Shown one piece after another: positions 49,801 to 61,800 of a DNA stretch of 64,000 nt. The notes under the pieces are model-generated. The model saw nothing but the letters and a program-made list of their open reading frames with translations. It was not told the DNA's origin and searched no databases. The stretch covers positions 5,039,895 through 5,103,894 of the forward strand of contig NC_077232.1 in the NCBI RefSeq assembly GCF_027887165.1. Direction: 5' to 3'. Within the stretch, counting starts at the first letter, position 1. Each line of letters begins with the position of its first letter. The stretch comes from Monodelphis domestica (Eukaryota; Chordata; Mammalia; Didelphimorphia; Didelphidae). The position numbers and the translations under genes are program-made.

Positions 49801-52800
49801 AAGATAAAAGTTGACATTTTTTTAAAAAGGCATAGTTTGAAACTGAAAGGCCCATGTTAAGAGTATTTTAAAATTATTTTTAATAGAACCATTTCCAAAA
49901 TACAGGTCAGTTGAAAGGGAAAGAAATCTGTATTTTAACTACTTATATTAGCTACCAATAATCAATTCCCAATAACGCCCACTGAAAATCTCTAGGCCCT
50001 GGAAGCCATTCAAAGAGTCTACCACAAGGCTAGCTTAGACCAAAGTGACTTTTTGGTAGTCAGGTCACCTTCTCTGTCCCAAAGAACAATTTAATTATTC
50101 CAAGACATGCTTGAGAGAAAATTCCCAAGCCTGGGACAACTGAGGCAGCCTCTCTATCAATACTTCAGAAGGTACATGCATCCCTACTGGAATATCCCCG
50201 TAGAGCCTAAGGCTTACACAGTGACCTGAACCACTTTAGGGAGTTATGCCAGCTCCTGTGGCTTGGAGTGTACCCTCACCATTCATTCCCAAAGAAAGAG
50301 CTTAATTAGGCAGGTAAAAAAAATGAAAACTCTTCAAGTTCATGCCTCTTCAAAGACTGTCAGCTTTCTAATCTCACAGATGAGAACCAAACTCACCAAA
50401 ATGTGCCAAGAATTATTTTTGAGGCATTATCACATATATATCCAATTGGTTCTTGGAGAGGGAAAAAAAACAAGCAAACCTTCAAAAGTAGGAAATGTGC
50501 TCATTTCATTCTAAGACTCTCCAATTCCACCAATTAAGATAACATATAGTATACCATAGAGCCAATCAGAAATTAGGGAGCTCTGTTTCGAGAGCAATCA
50601 GAATGGCAGCTGTCAGGGTGTTCCTCATGATTCAAAGTTAGATAATTTTTAGTGTGTTTACTCAGACCTAATTACAGGAAAAATAAGTGAGTTTATGAAA
50701 ACAAGATTTCCCAATAGGTAGTAAGATCAGAATTTTAATAAGCTGACCAATTTCTCTTATGATCAGGAACTTACCTTGGGTGGCTCAAGCAGGAGTTCAT
50801 GAAAAGCTGAAAGTCTTCCTCTTATAGCTTCTAAAACACTTTTGTTGACTGAATATGCTGAGTGACTCATGCCTGGTGGGCAGATTTCTATATGGCCTTC
50901 AAATCTTAAAACAAAGCAAATTCATTTGTCTACAATTTTAAAGCAAATCATTCAGTTCCTTGAAAGAGGAAATTAAAATATGATCAACAGCTTCCTATTT
51001 ATATCTAAGATTGAGCTATTATATAATAAGTTTGAAGGTAGGAGTGGGGTGGGCTCAGCAGATATTCAATGCAATCAACAGTAAGCAAATTGTGTAGTTC
51101 TTCCCTTTTCTATGCCAAAAGGCAGTCATACTTCCAGAGCTACACTCCATGGCTAGTCTAATCAATCAAAAAGCATTTATTTAGCACCTACTATGTGCCT
51201 GGCATTGGGGACTGCAGCTAATTTGCAGCTAACAAACAAAACAAACCCAATTTCCAATGGGCTTACGTTCTAAAATATTCAACAAATAATTTTTCCAAAG
51301 TACAGAGTAGAGAAAGAGGAGCAAAAAAAAAGTCTATGACATCAAGTAGCTTATATGTTCCTAGTGCTGAGGGCTCTAAGGCAGTCTCAGAGACAGAAGT
51401 CATCTTATGGAGGAAAAGAGCAAGAATCATGAAGAGACTGACGAAGGAAACTTGGAGGAAGAGCTCCTGAGCACTAAGGCAGAATGGGGAAAAAAGGAAG
51501 GTCTCCCAGTCCACTTATTCTAACTCCCAACTCTGTGAGGGCCACAGAAGGAGCTGCTGACTTCCCTGGGGGATTCAGGTGCTTCAAGCCACTGTAAGAG
51601 CAGGTAAGACAGCATCACTACTATAGGGTATGGGAAATGTAAACTCCGTCATGCTGCTCCTTAGCTGATAATGTTTACCAACACTTTAGACATTTCCCCC
51701 TAGTGTTTGATATTTCTAAACTATTCTAAATGATGACTGCTGAGGGTACAAAAGCATGACTTCATCAAACTCTCCTTTCAAGATGACAAAGATGAGATTT
51801 GAGACTTGGGTATTGCCATCACGAAATTGTTCAGAAATCCTAAAGGCAGATTACAAAAGCTCCTCGAAATAGTCTTAAAATGTTCTGAAAATCTACTTTC
51901 CCATAAACTCATATAATCATCAGTATATTTATATTTTATCAGCAAGACACAAGAAGAGATAGAAATTACCTTCAAAAGAGCTATAGACAGTACAAAATAC
52001 TTCGGAGTCTGGTTGCCAAGGCACTACAGAAACTACATAAAACATTAGCCACCTAATTAAAGACAGATCTGAAGAATTCTAATCATGGGTCAGTCAAGCC
52101 AATATAATAGAAATAAAACAAATGTACATAATATAATAAAAATGCCAATATTACCTTAAATAATTTATTTACTCAGGGTCATGTCAATCAAACTACTAAA
52201 GGAATTATTTATAGAGCTAGAAAAAAATAAATCATCTGGAGGAACAAAGGGTCAAAGATATCAAAGGAATCAATGAAAAATAGGAAAGGGAGTACGGGTC
52301 TAGCAGTCAGTTCTCTAACTACACTACATAGTTGTAATCAGCACAACAATCTGCTCCTAGGTAAGAAACAGAGAAGTCAATCAATGGAACAGATTATCTA
52401 CACAGAAACAAATGAACACAGTGACCTGGTGTTTATTAAACCCTAAGATCCCATACAATTCACCATTCAACAGAAACTATATATAGAATGACATTTCAAC
52501 CTTTGACAAAATAAAATACCTAGGAATCTATCTCCCGAGACAAACACAGGAACTATATGAACACAACTATATGAACACTCTCCTCACAACTAAAACTAGA
52601 CTTGAACAATTGGAAAAACATTAACTGCTCATGGGTAGGACGAGCCAATAGAATAAAAATGACCATCCTTCCCAAACTCATTTATCTATTTAGTGCCATA
52701 CCCATTGAACTTCCAAAAAAAATTTTTTGCTGATTTAGAAAAAACCATAACAAAGTTCATTTGGAAGAACAAAGGATCAAGGATATCCAGGGAAACAATG

Positions 52801-55800
52801 AGAAAAAAAATACAAAGGAAGGGGGCCTTGCAGTCCCAGATCTCAGACTATATTATAAAGCAGTGGTCATTAAAACAATTTGGTACTGGCTAAGAGACAG
52901 AAAGGAGGATCAGTGGAATAGAATCAGGGTAAGTGACCTCAGCAAGACAGTATACGACAAACCCAAAGATCCCAGCTTTTGGGACAAAAATCCACTATTT
53001 CATAAAAACTGCTGGGAAAATTGGAGGACAGTGTGGGAAAGATTAGGTTTAGATCAACACCTCACACCCTACACCAAGATAAATTCAAAATGGGTGAATG
53101 ACTTGAACATAAAGAAGGAAACTATAAGAAAATTAGGCGAACACAGAATAGTACACGTCAGACCTTTGGGAAGGGAAAGATTTTAGAACCAAGCAAGACT
53201 TAGAGTCACAAAATGCAAAATAAATAATTTGGAATACATCAAATTAAAAAGGTTTTGTACAAACAAAACCAATGTAACTAAAATCAGAAGGAAAGCAACA
53301 AATTGGGAATCAATCTTCATAAAAACCTCTGACAAAGGTTTAATTACTCAAATTTACAAAGAGCTAAATCAATTGGACAAAAAATCAAGCCATTCTCCAA
53401 TTGACAAATGGGCAAGGAACATGAACAGGCAGTTCTCAGCCAAAGAAATCAAAACTATTAATAAGCACATGAAAAAGTGCTCTACATCCCTTATAATCAG
53501 AGAGATGCAAATCAAAACAACTCTGAGGTATCACCTCACACCTAGCAGATTGGCTAACAGCTGTAAACCTCAAATTTCCTTAGACTTATAAATGTTGGAA
53601 ATTTCACCACTGGGATATTTCATACTTGGAAAATTTCTTACTGATAGTCTATTGGAATGGGAACTCCATTGGCATGGGAGGTTCCTTCTCTTCCCTTCTT
53701 AAGATTACTTTAGGACAGAAACCCTTTGCTGAACAATGGAAAGGACTTTGACCTATGCTTAAGCATAGAACAGGAATTTCTTTGAGTCTTGATTGATTTT
53801 AGAATTGATACAATGGAGATACTTGGAATAAATCTCCACCCTATTCAGTCCTAATAGGATTGAGTAAGGGCTGCAGCCTAGATCAAAATTTAATTATTCC
53901 AATCTCTACCATACTCAAGTTAACAGGATTTAGAAAGGGCTGTAGCAAAGGAGTAAAGATTTAATCTTTTGAAAATATAACCTTCAAGAGACATGTGCAA
54001 AAGCCAGAAACCGCTGGGCGGTCCTGGGTTAAGCTAGAGCCTCCATTGACAGGGAAATTGATGAACAGGGATTGGTAGATGTGAGGACTGAGGGGAGGCA
54101 ACTTGGAGGGTTTCCTTAAAGATAGGGGGTCTGAAGTCTCGGGGAGGGATGTTGTTGAGGTTTTGGTCGGTGTGGTTCCTGGGCTCTGAGAAGGCTTGCT
54201 CTGAAGGAAGCTGAAGGTGGGGGCCTCTGAGACTGTTTCTCCATTTTGGACACGTGAGTAATAGGGACTGATCTCTTTTCTTTGCCCCAGCTATCTAAGG
54301 GCTTGGGCCTTTTGGCCCAGCCTAAACAGAAGGGGTATTTAAGCCCTATTCCCTTCTCTCCCTTTTTCTCTCTCTCTATCTCTAATTCCTTTCTTACTCC
54401 TATTGTAATTAAACTCCAAAAAAGGCTGACGGCTGACTTGAGTTTTTCATTTAGGAATTACATAGCTGATTCCTTGGCGACCTTAAATTAATATATATAT
54501 CAGTCTTTTAAAGTGATTCCCTTGTAACACAGGACAGCTATGGAAAGTAATGAATGCTGGAGGGGATGCGGCAAAGTAGGGACACTAAATCATTGCTGGT
54601 GGAGTTGTGAATTAATCCAACCATTCTGGAGGGCAATTTGGAACTATGCCCAAAGGACTCTAAAAGACTGTCAGTCCTTTGAGCCAGCCATAGCACTGCT
54701 GGGTCTGTACCCCAAAGAGATAATAAGGAAAAAGACTTGTACAAGAATATTCATAGCTGCACTCTTTGTGGTGGCCAAAAATTGGAAAACGAGGGGATGC
54801 CCTTCAATTGGGGAATGGCTGAGCACATTGTGGTGTCTGTTGGTGATGGAATACTATTGTGCAAAAAGGAATAATAAAGTGGAGGAGTTCCATAGAGACT
54901 GGAACGACCTCCAGGAAGTGATGCAGAGTGAGAAGAGCAGAACCAGGAAATCATTATACACAGAGACTGATACACTGTGGTACAATCGAAGGTAATGGAC
55001 TTCTCCATTGGTGTCAATGCAATGTCCCTGAACAATCTGCAGGGATCTAGGAGAAAAAGCACTATCCACAAGCAGAGGACAAACTGTGGGAGTAAAAACA
55101 CCGAGGAAAAGCAACTGCTTGACTACATGGGTGGAGGGGATATGACTGAGGAGAGACTCCAATTGAACACTCTAATGCAAATACCAACACGGAAATGGGT
55201 TCGAATCAAGAACACATGTGATAGCCAATGGAATCATGCGTCGGCTATGGGAGAGGTGGGGGAGGAAAAGAAAATGATCTTTGTTTCCAAGAAATAATGT
55301 TTGGAAATGACCAAATAAAATAATGTTTAAAAAAATTCCTTAGTGGTTGAACAATTTGAATCTGGAATTAATTGAATTTGGTCAAATTTTAGTGTTTTTA
55401 TTCTCCTATTGACCAACTATGGAGTTTTGTGCTAAACTGTTAATCAATTTTACATTGGTTACTCAAATTTTTCCTGCAAATCTTTTATCTGATTTCTTTA
55501 AAAATTAAATTTTATCTTTAATAAAAAAAAAGAATGACATTTCATATTACATACAAAGAAAATTTTAAATAAGGACACAGACATAAAGAGTAAGCAAACC
55601 AGAGGAGCATGGAAGAAATCATCTAGCAAATAAATCTAGGGCTGGGTAAAGAGTTCAAACCAAACAACAGATAAAACCGATGACTCTGACTACATAAAAA
55701 TTTTAAAGTTTCTGCACAAATAAATCAAATACAGCTAAAATAAGAATAAGAAACTGAGGAAGAAAAAATCTTTGTAGTAAATTTTCTGATAAAAGCCTCA

Positions 55801-58800
55801 TTTCAAGTCAAAAGTAGAAGGCAGGTAAGCTCTGGGCTATGACTATATCTACTCTAGTATCCCTCTAAGATCCTTGTCTGCCCTTCTACACATTCTTTGT
55901 TATACTAAAATATGGGGAAGTAGCAGTGAGGTGCTCAGTGGATAGAGCCAGACATGGAGATGGGAGGTCCTGGTTTCAAATTACTTCAGATACATATCCA
56001 AGCTGGGCAAGTCATTTAACCCCAATTGCCTAGACCTTAGTCAGAATCAATACTTCGAATTGATTCTAAGACAGAAGGTAAGGATTTTAAAAAAGGTATG
56101 GACTAAGGATGAGTGATTTGTAACCCTTCTTATCATATATGTATCTCCTGAAGACAAAGTGGTAGTTCAGCCATACCCAGGATAAGAAATCCTGCTTCAA
56201 ACACTTAGTAACCAGGTGACTCGGGGCAAATCATTGCCCTCTTCTCAGACTCAGTTTCTGCATCTTTAAAATAGGAACAGAAATAGCACCTATCTCAAAA
56301 CAGCTAAGTAAGAGCTATTATTACTGAATGATTCAAGATGAAACATTAACATTTCTGTTGTCCTTATGACCACTAGACATAGGTACAAACACTTCCCAAA
56401 CTGCAATTCAAAGAAAGGATTTTTAACCAAACAAGGATAGAGATAAAATATATGATTGATCATTCTGAGTCCATGAAATTGAAAAGCTTTTATATGAATA
56501 AAAGTGATGTAATTAGGGTCCAAAATATATAGAAATATGTAAGAACAAAATCCATTTTGCAATAGATAAGAGGTAAAAAGATATTCTCAACAAAATTGCT
56601 ATTAAGAACCATATAAAAATTATTAATGGAAACTTTTATTAAGCCTCTATTAAAGGATGCTCTAATCCTCGGTAAGAGGAATGCAAATTATAAGAACCCA
56701 AACAGCATCTCTTGGGGACCCTGGGCTGGCTCCTGGGGTGCTGGCCTGTTCTCTCTTATGTAAGTGGTTTGAAAACAAAAGCTGATCCATAAAGACTAAA
56801 GGGAAAGAAAGAATGAAATCAAGAACATCAAGCATCCTTCAGAAAGAAGTTAGACAAAAGCCTTACGTTGGCCGTCTCGTCTCCAGCAAAGTCAGCAGGA
56901 TCTGGATCGCACTGACAATCGCAGACTCATTCTTCTCCTTGTGAAAAATATTGGACAGAAGCTGTTCAATAATCTCCTGCCTGGGGAACAAGAAGGACAG
57001 TTGAGTCTCTGACTGTGGTGCTGACCTGGGGGGGGGGGGGGGCTTAAAACCCCCTGGAAGAGGGTCAGAGGCAGTAAGGTCACCGTCTGGCCCACCAAGG
57101 GCTGCTGATGCTTCTGTCATCGTGAGCTACCCAGCCCCAACAGACCTGCAACAGGAAAACCACCCCAGTAATAGCATGAGGATGCTGGCACAGATTTTCC
57201 CTCAAAACATCACTAAAGGTGAGGCAATGGTGGTGAAGTGACTTACCCAGGATCACCCAACTAGGAAGTATCTGAGGCCAAGTTCTGAACCCAAAATCTC
57301 CCAGTCTCTAGGCCTGGCTCTCAATCCACTGAGCCACCACCGTGCCCACTAAAACATCATTTCTTTTAGCTCTGAAATGTAATGGCTCACCCCTTTACAG
57401 CAGTACATCTAAAGAATAAATTAAGGGTTTGGGTAAACCCTAAGTGTAAGTGTTTTTAAAGTATTTGATACCTCAGTGTTCACTCCTCAAGTGGAAAACC
57501 AACATTCTCTTACCCATCAAACATTGTACAAAAGGGTGATGGCATTTTCACAAATGCCTCAAATGCTATAAAACATGGGTTCAAATCCTGCCTCTGGTCA
57601 TGAATGGAACTTGATGCTCCCTGGGTTCATCTGTAAAATGGGGCCAAGGTCATTGTGAGATCCTATGAGTTGAGTCACCAATGTGGACAACGCCTGGAAA
57701 GCCCTAGGTCATCTTTAAGAACACTGTCAGCCTTTTTCACTCATTGGCACCTACAACAGACAGAATGAATCCTCCTCAGAGCACCTTCTCAGGGGCACTG
57801 TCTGCCTTTCTTCTAGGGAAAAACAAAAACCACTAGACAGACACCTAACTTCTCCTAGCGTGTGTCTACTGAAGCCCTCTCTAGCCTAGGTCTCACCACT
57901 CCTCCAAGTCATTTCGACCTCCTCCTCAAAAATAAAGCTGACTACGGAGTTATTGTGCTGCTCCCCATGGGGTCTGGTCTCTCACACCCAGAGCCTCAGG
58001 TCTACACCATCACAGATCCTAGAAGCTTCAGACACCCTACTCCAGGGCAAGGGACAGACCCCTCCACACCCCTCCAAGACAGAAAGTTAAATCTGACTAG
58101 CATAAATCTGCCTTCCTTCTCAAAAAACACCCATCACCCACTAAAGGGAAGAAGCACCTTATGGTCAATGGCAACAATAGAAGGTCTGAGTCACAACTTA
58201 TCCAAGTGAAAACTTCTGACTCACCGAACTCACTGCTCCACCAGGAATGCTAACTCAGGGTTACTAGACTATTCCAGCAAGGGAATGTGATAGATCAATT
58301 GCCCTAGATTTTGATCAAAAAGCCATTCCAAGATGCTTCTAGTTAAAAGTAAAAACAAACAAAACAGAATGAGGTGAGATGATAGAACCGTTCTAGGAAG
58401 AGGCAGAGCTGGTTCCCTGGCTAAGTCCAAAGAGGAATCATTGACTGGCTCACATTCCCTTGGAGAAGGCTCTGGTGGACCAAGCACCTTGGAAATTTAA
58501 GCTTGACTCAGTGCTGTTTAACAGAGGCTTAGAGGACACATGTAATCAATATTTCATCTATGCCTTGAATGAAGGTATGGATAACTACAGTGGAGCAGTG
58601 AAAAGAGGGCTGGCTGGGACATCAGAGGGCCTGGCCATGTGGCAGTCTCTCTCTGTCTCTGTCTCTCCCTCTGAGAAATGTGGAAGCTGAACTTGCTGTC
58701 CCTCCTGAGTGCCAGGCCCTCTGCTATATACTAAACTTTATTAGGCTTGTGTGTCCGACAGTTTCTTGGGGCAGACTTCTGAATGCAGATGCTCAAGTGC

Positions 58801-61800
58801 TGGAATCATGAGCCACACAGAAAATATGGATGTGTGAAAACTAGGGACCAACAGCAGCTATAGCAAAGTTTTATTTCACCAAAAGTATCATCTCATAAGC
58901 CAAAATAATTTGTCTTAAAATAATTTTATGCCCTAGAAGTAAGCTGAGTGGGGCTTTAGAATCTCTCTGCATCTTACAACAAAAACCTTCCTGGCTTTGC
59001 TTCCTCAACCCTTTCCCATGGAAGTTTCCCATGGGCTGACCTTGGACTTCCCTGGTATGGGGAATTCCCTAGTAGTGATGAAGCAGCATCCCTGCAAATT
59101 CTACTCTTAAAAAGAGCTGGCCAGAGAAGACCAAGAAGTAAAGGCCCTGCCCAGAGTCAAATAGGTCTGGGGTCAGATGGAGGTTATGTGTAGAAGGTAA
59201 AGCTCAAGCCCAGACTTTCCTGGCCCTGAGGCCCACTCTCCCTAAGTCAGACTGTCTTCCTCATTCGTAATGGAAATGATCACTTCCCTTCTCCTAAGGA
59301 GGAAGAATGGCCTCAGCTTATCTCGAAGAGTTTCCTTGAGCTGTCCCCAATATTAAGGTCACAGAGCCCTTTCAAGAAAAATGAGGGCTGCACTTTAGAA
59401 GTTCTTATGGAGCCATGGTGGGGTGACAGGGGAAGTTTCCACCTTTCCATTCTAATCCAAGTGATGCTCACTAGCAGATGTGCTCCTGGAAACCAAGGGG
59501 AGCTCGGGACCAGTGCCCACTCTCAGGGATCATCTTTCACCAGCAGAAATCAGTCAAAGGTGTCAACCTTGACAATGAAGGTAACTGTGAAAAAGCAAGG
59601 GGGAACACCAGTGCTGTAACTGTGGGGAGAGAACTGCAAAGCCTGACCCTTTAAAGCAGCACCTCTGAGAGTTGGATTTTAAAATGATAAAAGGGGGGGA
59701 AATGGCATTTGTCATGAGTCATGCAAAGTAAACAGACAGACTGTACAAAATCACCTTCCTAAAGTCAAGGAGCCCAGACCACAAAGGGGTGGCCACTGCA
59801 CAGTAGTGTAAAGAGCGGATATGATGTAGATAAGTTTACTTACCATTGGGGAGCATCAAGTGACTTTGATGACTTGGTCCCACAAGTGTAACTCTTAGAC
59901 CAGGTAAATTAAAAATAGTCTGTTGTCTCTGGGGCTATGGTTTCACCCCAAAAGCCAAACACAGCACACATGGAATGAAAAGAGCAGCAGTGGTAAGGGA
60001 CACTGGACACACAACACACAACAGAGTGAACATACTTTTCTAGAGTGGCCAGTAGGGGGTCTGGTTCTGGGCTGTTCTGAACTTGCAGCATCTGGTCTCT
60101 GCTGAGGCGAATGATTTCACAGAGTGACTGGGAGGCATTAGAATGCCGCTGGAGAGAAAAGCAGAGTTTTTAACACCACCACCCTCAGAAAAGGAGAATT
60201 GACAAAACGATGAGGGGAGAGGGGGGCTGGAGTTGGGCTAGGAAGGAAGAGGACCCAGAACATTCTCTCAACAGCCCAGCCCCCAGGCACTCCTTGGGAC
60301 AGGCCCAGAACTTTTCTACTTCTCCCCTTAACTGACAGGTTCCCCAAACCTCAGGGTACAAATCCCAGCAGAACTGGAGACAATTACACCATCGATTACT
60401 GACTACAGGCAGAACCAAGGATAGTCCAGCATAGATCCCCTAGCACATATAACAAATGGAGACCACTTCCAAAGAATGGCTAATGGCCTTGAAGTATGGA
60501 GTTTCTTTGGAATCTGGACAATTACCCATAAGGCAGAACCCTTTCTCCAACCCTGAGGGACTCCGACAGTGGGCTTGGAATACTGCAGGGTCAGGGCTTG
60601 GAAGGCATGAGGGGTGCAGACTTGTCCTTTGACAGTTTCCCAGATCCAGCATTCCCTCAATGCTGAACAATAAATCTATTCTGCTCAAAGATGCCAAGCC
60701 AATGATCAGTGAGCTATTCCCCTGGTTGCTGTCATGTCCTCCTGGTCCACTGTGTCTTTCTATGGATGGCAGAACACACAGGAAACTATTCCCCTAGGAA
60801 TCATCAAAGCTAAGTTATCACACCTTGTTCTCTAGTATGTCCACCAAATTTAACTGCAAACTGAGGGGGAGATTGTATCTTTAACTTAGTTTGAATTCCC
60901 CAAATATTAAACAACAGATAAAAGATTAAATAGCAAATAAAAGGTTAAAATATAAAATGAAATTATAATTCACTCACATGATACCCTATTTTCCTTACAA
61001 ATACTTTGCGAAGAACTATCTCTAATGGACATAATGTAAAATATTCACTGCTGGTGTTATATAATGGGGGTGGGGATAGGAAGAATCCAAGCCCAGAAGC
61101 ACAGATTAGAGAAGCACAGGTAGTAAAGTCAAGAAGAGTGCTGGATTGAAATTCCTGAAACCTAGGTTCAAATCTAGTCTGAGACTTTACTGAGTGATCC
61201 TGGATGAGTTGTATGCCCAACTTGTATGCCCAAGTTTCTTTGTCTGTAAAATGGCAACCAAGAGCACCTATACTCCCAGGACTGATGTGAGGATAAAATA
61301 AGATAATATTTATAAAATCCTTTGTAAAACTTAAGACACCTTGTAAATGCAAGCTATGAGTATAATCGTCAAGTATCTACCATAGTGGGCTTTCTTGGGG
61401 TTTTTTTTGAAGCACAAAGACTAAGTTCTTCTCCTCCCCTAAGTGTCTACCATGTTGAAGACATTGGGGAAGAATGTTCAAATCCCAAGCTATGCAAAGC
61501 ATCTCAATGTGGCACAGGATCCACTGTCCTAGGCAGATACAGGGGGCTTTTCTTTGTTAGTCCTTTCTGAAAAGCCAAATCTCCTATCTCCTCCCTGCGC
61601 CCTGCAGAATTCCCTGTATATAGGGAAGGACCATATGTAGAACAGATTCCTGATATACCTTTTGGGTCAGAACCTCACTTTTCTGCATTCCTCCCTTCCC
61701 TTCAATGCTGATGTGCCTCTCATCACAGTGCTCTCAGAATCCAATTTCTAAAATGCAACAGACCTGAAACTCTAGGACGCCAAAAGAAAAGGCAGGAGCA

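Larger units (their letters stand above)
50905..56866 (-). other. PPP6R3: PPP6R3 6-kb intron dominated by nested repeats
   Basis: Contains an old repeat (51,161-51,290), an old L1 split by a younger L1 that is itself split by a solo LTR (51,935-55,830), a MAR1 (55,917-56,095), a MIR (56,150-56,340) and an L1 scrap (56,400-56,700). Confidence 0.75.
56981..60035 (-). other. PPP6R3: PPP6R3 intron with a C15 tract and SINE fragments
   Basis: On the minus strand a 15-C run (57,028-57,042) lies upstream of the acceptor. SINEs lie at 57,219-57,350 and 57,570-57,720. The remainder is unassigned. Confidence 0.6.

Noticed and set aside
56863-57120. 85-codon minus-strand frame starting [13 protein letters not shown]
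   Set aside because: It is the PPP6R3 exon at 56,867-56,980 read back through its intron. Only the 45 nt next to the exon are kept, as a possible alternative acceptor.
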